This document shows, one piece after another, positions 44,558 through 53,665 of a stretch of 64,000 nucleotides of DNA (positions are counted from its first letter, which is position 1; each line of letters opens with the position of its first letter). Location: positions 1,302,001 to 1,366,000 of the forward strand of contig JABTUN010000001.1 in the NCBI GenBank assembly GCA_015075365.1, given 5' to 3'. This DNA is from Verrucomicrobiaceae bacterium. GTDB lineage: Bacteria > Verrucomicrobiota > Verrucomicrobiia > Verrucomicrobiales > Verrucomicrobiaceae. The notes beneath the pieces were generated by a model. That model was given only the letters and a program-made list of their open reading frames with translations, ran no database searches and was not told the origin of the DNA. The translations under genes were made by a program, and so were the position numbers.

Positions 44558-45127
44558 TCACTTGTCCTTCGAGGCGGTCTGCGGCTGGGCCACCGGGCTG
44601 AGCACGACGGCGTGTTTCTCATACGTGGCCTTGGAGCCGGTGAGCTGGGCCAGATACTCGATGGCCTCCGGCAGCGGGATGTTGGCCAGGGACAGGGAGA
44701 GCTTTTTCCCACCCAGGTCCGCGCCTTTGATGATGATGTTGGGCGTCACCTTGCCATTGGAGGCATTTTTGGACAGCATGCGCAGGCCGTCCACGGCCTC
44801 CGTGAGCGTGACCTCCTGGAGGTCGAGCTTCGGGAGGACGACGGCGGCATAGTCCTTCTTGAGGGTGGAGACGGCGACCTTCTGGTTGGCCCGGATGAAG
44901 CGCAGCATGTTCTGGGTATCGACATGGTTGGGCGCGGCGGCCGCCACCTGGCTGAGGAGCGTGCCGGCGGTCTCAAAGTCGCCCTTGTGAAAGGCGGCGC
45001 GGCCCTGCTGGTAGAGGGTGTTGATGTCATCGGCGGCGCGGAGGCCGGGCGCGGAGACAAAAAAAGCGGCCGCAAAAAGAAGGGCCGCCGCTGCAATACC
45101 ACCCGAGCGAAGAGTCAGTGTTTTCAT
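44558..45127 (-). CDS. Exported TPR-like protein with secretin/STN-type C-terminal domain
   Basis: 189 residues from ATG 45127 with a signal peptide (LRSGGIAAAALLFAAAFFVSA). Residues ~35-75 (INTLYQQGRAAFHKGDFETAGTLLSQVAAAAP) read as a TPR-like helix pair. The C-terminal half (LDLQEVTLTEAVDGLRMLSKNA, NIIIKGADLGGKKLSLSLANIPLPEAIEYLAQLTG) has the betaalpha layout of STN/secretin N domains. It is periplasmic and may aid an outer-membrane system. It ends convergently with the DUF1801 gene. Confidence 0.65.
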   Translation of the reverse strand: MKTLTLRSGGIAAAALLFAAAFFVSAPGLRAADDINTLYQQGRAAFHKGDFETAGTLLSQVAAAAPNHVDTQNMLRFIRANQKVAVSTLKKDYAAVVLPKLDLQEVTLTEAVDGLRMLSKNASNGKVTPNIIIKGADLGGKKLSLSLANIPLPEAIEYLAQLTGSKATYEKHAVVLSPVAQPQTASKDK

Positions 45128-45239
45128 GGTGTGAAGTGGGTTGTTGCCGGGATTTCATCAAATTCGGGGCGGAATGTCAAGAGGGCTGCCGGAGCTTGCC
45201 CGGCGGCCTGTCCTCGCCAAGCATCCGCTCCCAGTCCCG

Positions 45240-46373
45240 ATGCCTCCTCCCAAAAAAACCAGTGCCACCGCCGGCGCGGTCCATGTCTTCATGGGCAGCG
45301 ACGAGGCGCGCGTGAAGGAGGCCGCGCTGATGATGGTGCGCCAGCTCACGCCCAAGGACGCGGGAGACTTTTCCAACGACATCATCGACGGCACCGCGGA
45401 CAACGCGGAGCACGCCGGCACCATCTGCTCCAGTGTGTGCATGGCGCTGCAGACGCTGCCTTTCTTTGGAGGGACGAAGGTGGTGTGGCTGAAGAACGCC
45501 AACTTCCTGGGAGACACGCAGACCGGGCGCGCGCAGGCGGCGGTGGAGGGTTTTGAGCGAATCTTGAACGTGGTGGAGAGCGGCCTGGGGCCGGATGTGC
45601 GGTTTGTGATCAGCACGACCGGCATCGACAAGCGGCGCACGGCGTTCAAACGCATCTCGAAGCTGGCAAACATGGAGGTCTTTGACAAGCCGGACACGTC
45701 CAAGGCCGGGTGGGAGGGGCCGGTGCTGGCCATGGCCTCCAAGAAGGCACGGGACATGGGCATCACGTTTGAATCCGGCGCGCTGGAGCTGCTGGTGCAG
45801 ATGGCGGGCGATGACACGCGGCAGTTGGAGAACGAGCTGGAAAAGATCGACCTGTTCCTGGGGGAGCGCCGCCGCGCCGGGCTGAAGACCGTGCAGAATC
45901 TCGTCTCCATGAGCCGCGCGGGCGTGCTGTGGGATCTTGGCAATGCCATCGGCAAGCGTGACCTGCCGCGCGCCCTCGAGCTGCTCGGCACGTTGATGTA
46001 CCAAGGGCAGAACGCCATCGGGCTGCTGCTGGCAGCCATCGTGCCGCGCGTGCGCAGCCTCCTGCTCATCAAGGACCTGGGCAGCCGCTACAAGCTGAAC
46101 AAGTTCAACTACCAGGGCTTCTGCACCTCGCTGGAGGGGCTGCCCTCCTCCGCCACCGCCCACCTGCCGCGCAAGAAGGACGGCACCGGCTTCAACGCCT
46201 ACCCGCTGTTCCTGGCGATCCCGGAGACCGGGAACTTCAGCCTGGAAGAATTGCACGCGGGCTTCAAAGCCTGCCTGGATGCGAATGTGAAGCTCGTGAC
46301 CACCTCGCTGGACCCGAAGCTGGTGCTGGAGCGGCTGCTGATCGGCCTTCTGGCGAAAAAGCCCCGCGCGTGA
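45240..46373 (+). CDS. holA: DNA polymerase III delta subunit (HolA)
   Basis: 377 residues from ATG 45240 (MPPPKKTSATAGAVHVFMGSDE). It loads the beta clamp as part of the clamp-loader complex. VHVFMGSDEARVKEAA, LQTLPFFGGTKVVWLKNANFL, LELLVQMAGDDTRQLENELEKIDLF and LWDLGNAIGKRDLPRALELLGTLMYQGQNAIGLLLAAIVPRVRSLLL match the delta fold (degenerate AAA domain plus collar). It is slightly longer than E. coli HolA. Confidence 0.9.
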   Translation: MPPPKKTSATAGAVHVFMGSDEARVKEAALMMVRQLTPKDAGDFSNDIIDGTADNAEHAGTICSSVCMALQTLPFFGGTKVVWLKNANFLGDTQTGRAQAAVEGFERILNVVESGLGPDVRFVISTTGIDKRRTAFKRISKLANMEVFDKPDTSKAGWEGPVLAMASKKARDMGITFESGALELLVQMAGDDTRQLENELEKIDLFLGERRRAGLKTVQNLVSMSRAGVLWDLGNAIGKRDLPRALELLGTLMYQGQNAIGLLLAAIVPRVRSLLLIKDLGSRYKLNKFNYQGFCTSLEGLPSSATAHLPRKKDGTGFNAYPLFLAIPETGNFSLEELHAGFKACLDANVKLVTTSLDPKLVLERLLIGLLAKKPRA

Positions 46374-46428
46374 GTTGCCGGCTGATGTCTTGAAATGAGC
46401 GGCATGCCCTGCCGTTGGATCGCATCCC

Positions 46429-47790
46429 ATGATCCGTGTTCTTTTCTGCATCCTCTTGATGGCGGCGTCCGCGCCGGCCCGCCCGAACATCATTTTCATC
46501 CTGTGCGACGATCTCGCGCAGGGTGACCTGGGCTGCTACGGGCAAAAGATCATCCAGACTCCGCACCTGGATCGCATGGCGCGGGAGGGTACGCGGTTCA
46601 CCCAGGCCTACTGTGGCACCAGCGTGTGCGCGCCGTCTCGCTCTGTGCTCATGACGGGGCTGCATTCCGGCCACTGCCCCATCCGCGCCAATCGCGAGGT
46701 GCAGCCGGAGGGTCAGAAGCCGCTGCCTGAGGGCACGATCACCGTGGCAAAGGTCCTGAAAGACGCCGGCTATGCCACCGCCGCGTGCGGGAAGTGGGGC
46801 ATGGGCATGTTCGACACGAGCGGCAGCCCGCTGAAGATGGGATTCGACCACTTTTTCGGCTACAACTGCCAGCGGCATGCCCACAGCTACTTCCCCGCCT
46901 ACCTTTACAACGACGACAAACGCTTCGACCTGCCCGGTAATGATGGCAAAGGCGTGGGCAAAACCTATGCGCAGGAGCTCATCTCCAACGAGGCGCTCAA
47001 ATGGGTGCGCGATCAGCAGCGCGGGCCGTTCTTCCTCTACTACGCGATCACGCTGCCTCACGGCCGGTTCGAGATCGACGACCAGGGCATCTACAAGGAC
47101 AGGCCGTGGTCCGAAACCCAGAAAAACTACGCCGCCATGGTCACACGCCTGGACAGTGACGTGGGCCGCCTGCTCGATTTGCTGCGGGAGCTGAAACTCG
47201 ATCAAAACACGCTCGTGATGATCGCGGGTGACAATGGCTCCTCTTTCGATCCCAAGTCCGATATGGGAAAGCTCTTCAATCAGGCTTCCAACGGCCTGCG
47301 GGGCTACAAGCGCGGCCTCTACGAGGGTGCGCTCCGCCAGGCCGCGCTCGCCTGGTGGCCCGGCAAAGTGCCGGCAGGCCGTGTGAGCGATGAACCCTGG
47401 GCGTTTTGGGATTTCCTGCCCACCGCCGCCGGGCTTGCTAGCGCGAAAATCCCCGTGGAATGCCACACCGACGGCCTTTCCCTGGTGAACCACCTCCAGG
47501 GTGGCCCCACGCCATCACGTGATTACTTTTACTGGGAGCTTCACGAAGGAACCTCCCTTCAAGCCGTGCGCTTCGGGAACTGGAAAGCCGTCCGCAACGG
47601 CCCGCAGAAGCCTGTGGAGATCTACGATCTCGAGAACGATCCGGGCGAGCAGACCGATCTGGCAGCCTCCCGGCCGGAACTGGTGGCCCGCGCGGAAACG
47701 CTCATGAAATCGTCCCGCACGGATCATCCCGACTGGCCGCTCGTCCAAAAGGCCGTGAGGAAAGCTCAAAAGAAGAAGCCGCGGGCTTAG
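46429..47790 (+). CDS. Exported sulfatase (type I, CAPSR site)
   Basis: 453 residues from ATG 46429 with a short signal peptide ([17 protein letters not shown]). [21 protein letters not shown] binds the metal and CAPSR (67-71) carries the formylglycine cysteine; [17 protein letters not shown] and IAGDNGSS follow. It is closest to the arylsulfatase A-like families common in Verrucomicrobiota. The TAG stop overlaps the outer end of a MITE-like element, so the gene's last bases coincide with the insertion. Confidence 0.93.
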   Translation: MIRVLFCILLMAASAPARPNIIFILCDDLAQGDLGCYGQKIIQTPHLDRMAREGTRFTQAYCGTSVCAPSRSVLMTGLHSGHCPIRANREVQPEGQKPLPEGTITVAKVLKDAGYATAACGKWGMGMFDTSGSPLKMGFDHFFGYNCQRHAHSYFPAYLYNDDKRFDLPGNDGKGVGKTYAQELISNEALKWVRDQQRGPFFLYYAITLPHGRFEIDDQGIYKDRPWSETQKNYAAMVTRLDSDVGRLLDLLRELKLDQNTLVMIAGDNGSSFDPKSDMGKLFNQASNGLRGYKRGLYEGALRQAALAWWPGKVPAGRVSDEPWAFWDFLPTAAGLASAKIPVECHTDGLSLVNHLQGGPTPSRDYFYWELHEGTSLQAVRFGNWKAVRNGPQKPVEIYDLENDPGEQTDLAASRPELVARAETLMKSSRTDHPDWPLVQKAVRKAQKKKPRA

Positions 47791-47955
47791 ACCGGTTCTC
47801 AAAATGTCTGTCAGATTCCCGGCGGCGGGGCAGCCCCATTGGCGGCGTCATTCGCTCGTCAGCTATTGTTCCAATAGCCTCCTCGCTCTTTCCTTGCCAC
47901 TGAAGCCGCCGCGCTCGCCGGTCATTTCAGACATTCTTTTTGAGAAACGGCCTAA
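47787..47955 (+). mobile_element. 169-bp MITE-like element, copy B
   Basis: Inverted, nearly identical copy of 35028-35196. Left end TTAGACCGGTTCTC and right end GAGAAACGGCCTAA are imperfect inverted repeats. The sulfatase stop codon (47788-47790) lies within the left end. It abuts a second, unrelated MITE-like element. Confidence 0.82.
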
Positions 47956-48106
47956 CAGGCTGCTGAAAAACGCATGTGTCGCCTTTTCGGACGGGGCGGC
48001 GGCGTCTGCTTTGTTGGCTGGTTTGGCGTTATCTCCTTCGATAGCGCCCGCACCAGCCGCCGCGCTCCGAAACTGCTTCCACAGCCATTTTTCAGCAGCC
48101 TGTTAG
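47952..48106 (+). mobile_element. 155-bp MITE-like element with perfect 19-bp terminal inverted repeats
   Basis: CTAACAGGCTGCTGAAAAA at 47952-47970 is exactly repeated in inverse at 48088-48106, with further imperfect subterminal pairing. No coding capacity. It shares 4 bp with the 169-bp element and supplies the stop codon (TAA) of the minus-strand gene at 48103. Its autonomous parent is not in the window. Confidence 0.85.
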
Positions 48107-48663
48107 TTCTTCGCCAGATCGAGGACGAAGAGAAGCTGGCCGTCCCGCCACTTGGGCCCGCCGATGAAGAGGGGGCTGCCGGGGCGGAGCACCGCGTCCG
48201 TTTTGACGAGAACCTGCTGCTCACGCCATACCTGGAGATGGAGATCCATGCCGCCGCCGACGGCGGGACCTTTGGAGTCGATTTTGAGGAACAAGTCACG
48301 GGAGGGCACGACCCAGGACTCATACTCGCGGAAGACATCCTGGAGATGCTGGCCGATGATTTCGAAGTGGGTGTAGGGCTTGAAGACCTTGGCGAGGCGG
48401 GAGGAGAGGTCTTTCTGGCTGTCGGGGGCCTTTTCCGTGCTGCCGGTGAGCTTGGCGGCGTCGGTTGTGGCATAGACAAGCGCGCCCCAGACCTTGCCAT
48501 CAGTGGCGGGCTTTTTCGCGGGAATGGCTTCTGGCTGTTGGGCCGGGCAGAATGACGAATTCGAAAGCACGAATGACGAACACAGCAGGAGCAGAAGCCT
48601 GCCTTGCCAGATGGTCTTCGGTGTTGGGAGGTCCATCGTCATTCGGATTTCGGGATTCGTCAT
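48103..48663 (-). CDS. Exported hypothetical protein in the ECF sigma operon
   Basis: 186 residues from ATG 48663, which overlaps the anti-sigma stop (ATGA). The N-terminus is a signal peptide (IWQGRLLLLLCSSFVLSN). The rest (VWGALVYATTDAAKLTGS, HFEIIGQHLQDVFREYESWVVPSRDLFLKIDSKGP, LFIGGPKWRDGQLLFVLDLA) suggests a beta-rich periplasmic protein; no family was recognised. The stop lies inside the 155-bp element's end, so the native C-terminus may have been replaced. Position suggests it is controlled by, or helps control, the sigma factor. Confidence 0.68.
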   Translation of the reverse strand: MTNPEIRMTMDLPTPKTIWQGRLLLLLCSSFVLSNSSFCPAQQPEAIPAKKPATDGKVWGALVYATTDAAKLTGSTEKAPDSQKDLSSRLAKVFKPYTHFEIIGQHLQDVFREYESWVVPSRDLFLKIDSKGPAVGGGMDLHLQVWREQQVLVKTDAVLRPGSPLFIGGPKWRDGQLLFVLDLAKN

Positions 48664-49301
48664 TTCAGCACTTGCGGCTGTCCCAGGGCGTTGAGGGCCA
48701 CGACAGCCAGAACAACGCCGTTTTCGTCAAACAGGGTTGTTGTGGCCACTCCGGCATCGGATTCGGCATGGTGGACGCGGAAGCCGGCCACTTTTTTCTC
48801 CGCCGGGATGGGCTCGAGGCCGTCGAGCATCAGCACCGTGGCCCCGGCTTCCGTGGAATGAAAAACCTGGGCGTGGACGGCGGGATTCGGCGTGTAAGTG
48901 CTGGCAATGGTGCTTGCACCGCCGGTGGGGCTTGTTTGCATCCAGACCAAGCCCGCGACGGCAAACGCGGCCGCGGCCGCGCCGGCGAGCCAGGGCATGC
49001 GCAGCCAGGAAAGCCAGGCGGCGGTCGATTCAGCCGACTTGCGGCCTTCGCGGGCCTCGTCGGCCTCCATTTGGGCGATGCGAACCTGGATTTGCGAGTT
49101 GAAGAAGTCCGCGTGCGGCACGGGCATCTCGGCAGGGAGGTGCGCTTTGAGGTTTTCGCTCAATTGGCGCATGGATTCGGCCTCGGCAGCAAGTTCCGGG
49201 TCGTTTTTGAGCGTGGCCTCGAACGCGCTGCGTTCGGCGGGGGTCATTTCACCGTCGAGCCAGCGGATGAGGTCGTGGTTTTCGTCAGACGGGGTTTTCA
49301 T
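48660..49301 (-). CDS. Anti-sigma factor, membrane-anchored
   Basis: 213 residues from ATG 49301, overlapping the sigma gene by 17 bp. The N-terminal ~60 residues (DENHDLIRWLDGEMTPAERSAFEATLKNDPELAAEAESM) are a zinc-finger-less anti-sigma domain; one membrane span (LAGAAAAAFAVAGLVWM) at about 105-125 leaves a periplasmic C-terminal domain of ~90 residues. It likely sequesters the ECF sigma factor encoded just upstream until an envelope signal is sensed. Confidence 0.85.
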   Translation of the reverse strand: MKTPSDENHDLIRWLDGEMTPAERSAFEATLKNDPELAAEAESMRQLSENLKAHLPAEMPVPHADFFNSQIQVRIAQMEADEAREGRKSAESTAAWLSWLRMPWLAGAAAAAFAVAGLVWMQTSPTGGASTIASTYTPNPAVHAQVFHSTEAGATVLMLDGLEPIPAEKKVAGFRVHHAESDAGVATTTLFDENGVVLAVVALNALGQPQVLK

Positions 49302-49902
49302 AAGTGTCTTTGAGCATTTCCTGGAGTTTCTTGCGGGCGTAAAACAGGCGGGACATGATCGTGCCGAGCGAGCATTTCATCACCTCGGCGATCTCTTCAT
49401 ACGACAATCCCTCGATCTCTCTGAGCACGATGGCTTGTCTGTGATCGGGCGAGAGGCGGGCGATGGCGTCTTGGATGCGTTTGCCGAGTTCCTGGCGCTT
49501 CATCGCGCGGTCCGGCGCGTCAAAGCCCTGCGGCGCGGTGCGGGAGCCGGGCATGGCGCGGTGCTCGGTGCGCTCGTCGTCGAACTCGCCGTCTCCCTGG
49601 ATCTTTTTTTTGCGCAGCCAGTCGTAGGTGACGTTGTGGGCGATGCGGTAGAGCCAGGTGTAGAAAGCCGCGTCCAGCTTGAAATTCGGCAGGGCGCGCC
49701 AGGCCTTGATGAAGGCCTCCTGCGCGAGGTCCCAAGCCTCGGTTTCATTTTGGACGAGATGGTAAGTCATGGCGTAGATCCTCGACCGGTAGCGTGTGAC
49801 GAGCAGGTCGAACGCACGCGTGTCTCCCGCCTGGCTGCGTTTGACGAGATCGACATCGAGCGGCTCGACGGGATCGGTCGCGGCAGGGGCGGCGGCGGAC
49901 AT
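49285..49902 (-). CDS. ECF-family RNA polymerase sigma factor
   Basis: 205 residues from ATG 49902. Region 2 (AFDLLVTRYRSRIYAMTYHLV, AWDLAQEAFIKAWRALPNF, FYTWLYRIAHNVTYDWLRKKK) and region 4 (LSPDHRQAIVLREIEGLSYEEIAEVMKCSLGTIMSRLFYARKKL) are complete; regions 1.1 and 3 are absent, as in ECF sigmas. It is the first gene of a three-gene overlapping operon with its anti-sigma factor and an exported protein. The regulon and signal are unknown. Confidence 0.95.
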   Translation of the reverse strand: MSAAAPAATDPVEPLDVDLVKRSQAGDTRAFDLLVTRYRSRIYAMTYHLVQNETEAWDLAQEAFIKAWRALPNFKLDAAFYTWLYRIAHNVTYDWLRKKKIQGDGEFDDERTEHRAMPGSRTAPQGFDAPDRAMKRQELGKRIQDAIARLSPDHRQAIVLREIEGLSYEEIAEVMKCSLGTIMSRLFYARKKLQEMLKDTYENPV

Positions 49903-49967
49903 TTGTTTCGGAGAAAGGCGGTGGTTCTGACGCCGGAGGGCGCATGTCTATTCGAGAAGAATCTCGA

Positions 49968-50507
49968 TCAGGGAATTTTGAGCGTCTGGCCGGGGCGGAT
50001 GAGGTCGCTCTTGAGGCCGTTGGCGGCCTTGATCTTGGCCACGGTGGTCTTTTTCTTCAACGCGATGCCATAGAGCGTGTCGCCCTTCGCCACGGTGTGG
50101 CGGGAGCCGCTGGAGGACTTGGATTTGGACTTCGAGGCCGAGGAAGTCGATTTGGACTTGGAGGAGGACGTCGTGGGTTTTTTCGACGAGCTGCTGGCGA
50201 CGGTCTTCGGCTTGCTGCTCGTGGTGCTGGAGCCGCTGGAGGGCTTGCCAAAGGCGTAGGGGTCCGGCGGCGGCGGTTGCTCGGCCACGTTTTCGGCAGG
50301 CGGCGGCGTCTGGTAGGAGGGTTGGCTCGATCCACGCTGCATGGTGCCTCCCTGGCCTGGATAGGGGTTGTAAAAGCCGTCGTTGTAATTCGAGGCGTAG
50401 GGGTCGCTCACATTCGCGGCAGGATCATTGGGGTTCTGGCAGCCCACGAGGCTCAAACAGGCGGCGAAGGTGAGGAAACGTGCGGTTTTCGTCATACGAG
50501 GGGTCAT
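49968..50507 (-). CDS. LysM lipoprotein with Ser/Lys-rich linker
   Basis: 179 residues from ATG 50507; an in-frame ATG at 50495 is equally possible. The N-terminus ends in lipobox LSLVGC, so the mature protein is lipid-anchored. A Pro- and Tyr-rich segment is followed by ~50 residues of Ser/Lys/Thr (PKTVASSSSKKPTTSSSK type), then a single C-terminal LysM domain (HTVAKGDTLYGIALKKKTTVAKIKAANGL) that binds peptidoglycan. The gene is divergent from the epimerase gene. Confidence 0.88.
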   Translation of the reverse strand: MTPRMTKTARFLTFAACLSLVGCQNPNDPAANVSDPYASNYNDGFYNPYPGQGGTMQRGSSQPSYQTPPPAENVAEQPPPPDPYAFGKPSSGSSTTSSKPKTVASSSSKKPTTSSSKSKSTSSASKSKSKSSSGSRHTVAKGDTLYGIALKKKTTVAKIKAANGLKSDLIRPGQTLKIP

Positions 50508-50646
50508 GATGCGGGAGGAGGTCGGGTTTTCAAGGGAAGATGCGGCATGGGAAGAAAGCCGCGAAAGCGTTTTCCGGCCTGCTCCGGCCCTTGTCTTCTT
50601 TTCTTGCCATTCCAGCGGCCCGTCCCTAGCTTGGCCGCCCTTTCTC

Positions 50647-51498
50647 ATGAAAATCGGATTTAACCTCCTCTTGTACACGGGCCACGTCACCGAGGCCAAC
50701 TACCCCACCATCGAAAAACTCAAGAAGGCCGGCTACGACGGCGTCGAGCTGCCGATTTTCGATGTGAGCAACCCCGCCCACTTCGCCGCCATCGGCAAGG
50801 TGCTGAAAGACAACGGCCTCGAGTGCACCGCCGTGACCGTTTTGCCGGATGAGGCGCACAACGCCATCTCCCCCGTCGCCGCGAACCGCCAGGGTGCCAT
50901 CGACCATCTGAAGCGCGTGATCGAGTGCTGCCACAATGCGGGCGTGCAGACCCTTTGCGGACCTTACTACCAGGTGCTGGGCCAGTTCACGGGTGCGTTC
51001 CCTACGGAAACCGAACTCAACCACGCCGCCGAGGTGCATCGCGCCATCGCGCCGGTCGCGCAGGCCGCAGGCGTGAAGTGCGCCATCGAGGCGCTGAACC
51101 GCTTCGAGAGCCACCTGCTCAACACGATGGAGCAGGCCGCCAGCTATGTGAAGCGCGTGGATCACCCGAACTTCGGCACGATGTACGACACCTTCCACGC
51201 GAACATCGAAGAAAAGAACCCCATCGCCGCCATCGACACCGTCTTTGCCTCCGGCAAGCTCAACCACGTGCACATCTCCGAAAACGACCGCGGCACGCCC
51301 GGTCGCGGCCACATCAACCTCACCGAGCAGATCCAGCATCTCAAAAAGATCGGCTACAATGGCTGGATGACCATCGAGGCCTTCGGCAGCGCCCTGCCGG
51401 ACCTCGCCGCCGCCACCCGCGTCTGGCGTGACTTCTTCCCGAGCACCGAGCAGGTGTATGAAGAGGGCATCCAGGTCATCAAGAAGGCGCTGGCCTGA
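50647..51498 (+). CDS. Sugar phosphate isomerase/epimerase (D-tagatose/psicose 3-epimerase-like TIM barrel)
   Basis: 283 residues from ATG 50647. MKIGFNLLLYTGHVTEANYPTIEKLKKAGYDGVELPIF is the family start. Metal-binding residues are suggested by IEALNRFESHLLNT, GTMYDTFHANIEE, HVHISENDRGTPGRGHI and WMTIEAFGSALPDL, as in D-tagatose 3-epimerase. The true substrate is unknown. It precedes an oxidoreductase gene by 65 bp on the same strand, and the two may form a sugar-catabolic operon. Confidence 0.86.
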   Translation: MKIGFNLLLYTGHVTEANYPTIEKLKKAGYDGVELPIFDVSNPAHFAAIGKVLKDNGLECTAVTVLPDEAHNAISPVAANRQGAIDHLKRVIECCHNAGVQTLCGPYYQVLGQFTGAFPTETELNHAAEVHRAIAPVAQAAGVKCAIEALNRFESHLLNTMEQAASYVKRVDHPNFGTMYDTFHANIEEKNPIAAIDTVFASGKLNHVHISENDRGTPGRGHINLTEQIQHLKKIGYNGWMTIEAFGSALPDLAAATRVWRDFFPSTEQVYEEGIQVIKKALA

Positions 51499-51563
51499 AA
51501 CTCGCAGGATTCGCGCACAGAACCGCAACTCCACCATCGTTCATTCTCTCCCCAAATCGCATC

Positions 51564-52967
51564 ATGAACACACCAACCACACCCGCGCCCACCTCGCGCC
51601 GCCAGTTTATCGGCACCACCGCTGCCGCCAGCGCTCTCACCGTCGCCCAGTCCGCCTGGGCAGCGGGCAGCGACAAAGTCAAAATCGGCCTCATCGGCTC
51701 CGGTGGCCGCGGCTCGGGCGCGGCCGATCAGGCGCTCACCACGCCGAACGCCAACTTCGTGCTCCACGCCGTGTGCGATGCCTTCAAGGAAAAAGCCGAG
51801 GGAGCCCTTTCCAACATCCGCAACAAGCACGCCGAGCGCGTCCAGGTCGATGACCGCATCTATGACGGCGTCGAGGGTTACAAGAAAGTCATCGACTCCT
51901 GCGACCTCGTCATCCTCACCACGCCTCCGGGTTTCCGCCCCTATCATTTCGAGGCCGCCATTAACGCCGGGAAGCACGTCTTCATGGAGAAGCCCGTCGC
52001 TGTGGACAGCCCCGGCGTGCGCAAGGTGCTCGAAATGGCCAAAGTGGCCGATGAGAAGAAGCTCAAGGTCGTCGTCGGCCTCCAGCGCCGCTACCAGAAC
52101 TGCTACCTCGACGCGCTGAAGCAGGTCAAGGAACAGGGCATCATCGGCGACATCGTCTCCGGCCAGGTTTACTGGAACGGCGGCGGCATCTGGTTCCGCG
52201 ACCGCAAAGAGGGCATGAACGAGCTCATGTACCAGTGCAACAACTGGTATCACTTCACCTGGCTGTGCGGCGACCACATCAACGAGCAGCACATTCACAA
52301 CATCGACGTCGCCAACTGGTTCATCGGCGGCCATCCGGAGACCGCCGCCGGCATGGGCGGCCGTCAGCAGCGTGTGGACAAGAAGTGGGGCCAGATTTAC
52401 GACCACCACTACGTCGAGTTCACCTATGCCAACGGCGTGCGCGTCAACAGCCAGTGCCGTCACCAGAGCAACACCAAGCCGGACGTGCGTGAGGAATTCA
52501 CCGGCACCAAGGGCAAGGTGTACCTCGACAACAGCGGCAAGTGCTACGCCAACGATCACAAGGGCAACACCATCTGGAAGTATCGCGCCGCCCGCGGTGG
52601 CGACGAGGCCAAGGCGAAGGGCAAGGGCAAGAAAGGCGGTGGCAACGGCGGCGATCCGAACCCCTACCAGGTCGAGCACGACACGCTCCAGGACGCCATC
52701 CTCAACAACAAGCCGCTCAACAACGCCTACTACGGCGCGGAGAGCACCATGACCGCCATCATGGGCCGCATGGCCACCTACTCCGGCAAGGAGATCAGCT
52801 GGGACGAGGCGCTCAACTCCAAGGTGCAGCACATGCCCGCCATCGTGACGCCCGAGACGGAAGCCCCCGTCAAACCGGACGCCAACGGCTGGTATCCCAT
52901 CGCCATCCCCGGCTACAAGGCCGAGGACTACGCGAAGCTCGGCATGCAGCCCGTCGAGATCGTCTGA
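51564..52967 (+). CDS. Tat-exported Gfo/Idh/MocA family oxidoreductase
   Basis: 467 residues from ATG 51564. SRRQFIGTTAAASALTVAQ is a Tat signal for export with bound cofactor. KIGLIGSGGRGSGAADQAL is the Rossmann NAD(P) loop and GKHVFMEKPVAVD the family EKP motif. The C-terminal half, with a Gly/Lys-rich loop (KAKGKGKKGGGNGG) and WDEALNSK, is the usual two-domain partner. Such secreted oxidoreductases are numerous in Verrucomicrobiota and probably act on sugars. A strong terminator follows. Confidence 0.9.
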   Translation: MNTPTTPAPTSRRQFIGTTAAASALTVAQSAWAAGSDKVKIGLIGSGGRGSGAADQALTTPNANFVLHAVCDAFKEKAEGALSNIRNKHAERVQVDDRIYDGVEGYKKVIDSCDLVILTTPPGFRPYHFEAAINAGKHVFMEKPVAVDSPGVRKVLEMAKVADEKKLKVVVGLQRRYQNCYLDALKQVKEQGIIGDIVSGQVYWNGGGIWFRDRKEGMNELMYQCNNWYHFTWLCGDHINEQHIHNIDVANWFIGGHPETAAGMGGRQQRVDKKWGQIYDHHYVEFTYANGVRVNSQCRHQSNTKPDVREEFTGTKGKVYLDNSGKCYANDHKGNTIWKYRAARGGDEAKAKGKGKKGGGNGGDPNPYQVEHDTLQDAILNNKPLNNAYYGAESTMTAIMGRMATYSGKEISWDEALNSKVQHMPAIVTPETEAPVKPDANGWYPIAIPGYKAEDYAKLGMQPVEIV

Positions 52968-52991
52968 TGCATCCTTGATTCCACCCACAAA

Positions 52992-53029
52992 AGCCCCGGC
53001 CCGTGAAAGCGTACCGGGGCTCTTTTTTT
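52992..53029 (+). terminator. Rho-independent terminator
   Basis: AGCCCCGG (52992-52999) pairs with CCGGGGCT (53014-53021) and is followed by seven T residues at 53023-53029, shortly after the oxidoreductase stop. Confidence 0.88.
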
Positions 53030-53094
53030 GCCGCGTGACAAACGAAAAGGCGCAGAGCTCATCGCCCTGCGCCTTCGTTTGGATGAAAATCCGC

Positions 53095-53538
53095 TTACGC
53101 CTTGATCTCGGCGGCCCAGAAGGTGTTCCAGTCGTCGAGGTTGTTGAGATCGACCGCGCCGGGGTTCACGCTGCCGTCGTCGGCAAGGCCGCAGGCGTCG
53201 AGGATGCCTTTGCGAACGTCATCGCCGTGGATGTAGCCGCGGATGGCGGCGTTGTGCTTGTAAATGTCGCCCTTGGTGAGCTTCACGCCGGGGTAGGAGC
53301 GCACCCAGGCCTCGAGCTGCGTGTAGCTGGGCTTCGTGGCGATGAATTCGAGGAACTTCGCCTCGTCGATGCCGAGGGCGGCCAGCGTCATGCCGTCGTA
53401 GCCCTTGCCGCAGCCGGGATAGTCAGGATGCAGCTTGCCGGCGGCGGCCAGGGAGGCCTTCTGCCAGAGGCGCGGAAGGTGCAGCACGCCGAGAGGACCG
53501 GCCACGCCGGAGCTGATGAGAGGAACGATTTGAGACAT
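53095..53538 (-). CDS. DUF5069 domain protein
   Basis: 147 residues from ATG 53538 (MSQIVPLISSGVAGPLGVLHLPRLWQK). SLAAAGKLHPDYPGCGKGYDGMTLAALGID and FLEFIATKPSYTQLEAWVRSYPGVKLTKGDIYKHN fit DUF5069, a small family of unknown function widespread in Verrucomicrobiota. Cytoplasmic. It is divergent from the cytochrome gene at 53666. Confidence 0.85.
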   Translation of the reverse strand: MSQIVPLISSGVAGPLGVLHLPRLWQKASLAAAGKLHPDYPGCGKGYDGMTLAALGIDEAKFLEFIATKPSYTQLEAWVRSYPGVKLTKGDIYKHNAAIRGYIHGDDVRKGILDACGLADDGSVNPGAVDLNNLDDWNTFWAAEIKA

Positions 53539-53665
53539 GGGTGGATGTTGGGTTGGAGTTTCGTGAATCGGATTCGCCGTGGCGAACGAAGCGTGACTTT
53601 GACGAGTCCGCTCCGACGCGGCAAGAACAAACGCGCCCGCTGTGTTCTCTCGATCCCCCGATTTC

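Noticed and set aside
47804..48106. 100-codon plus-strand frame (and a matching start in the frame ending at 34583)
   Set aside because: The shared N-terminal ~49 residues are simply the translated 169-bp MITE-like element in its two copies.
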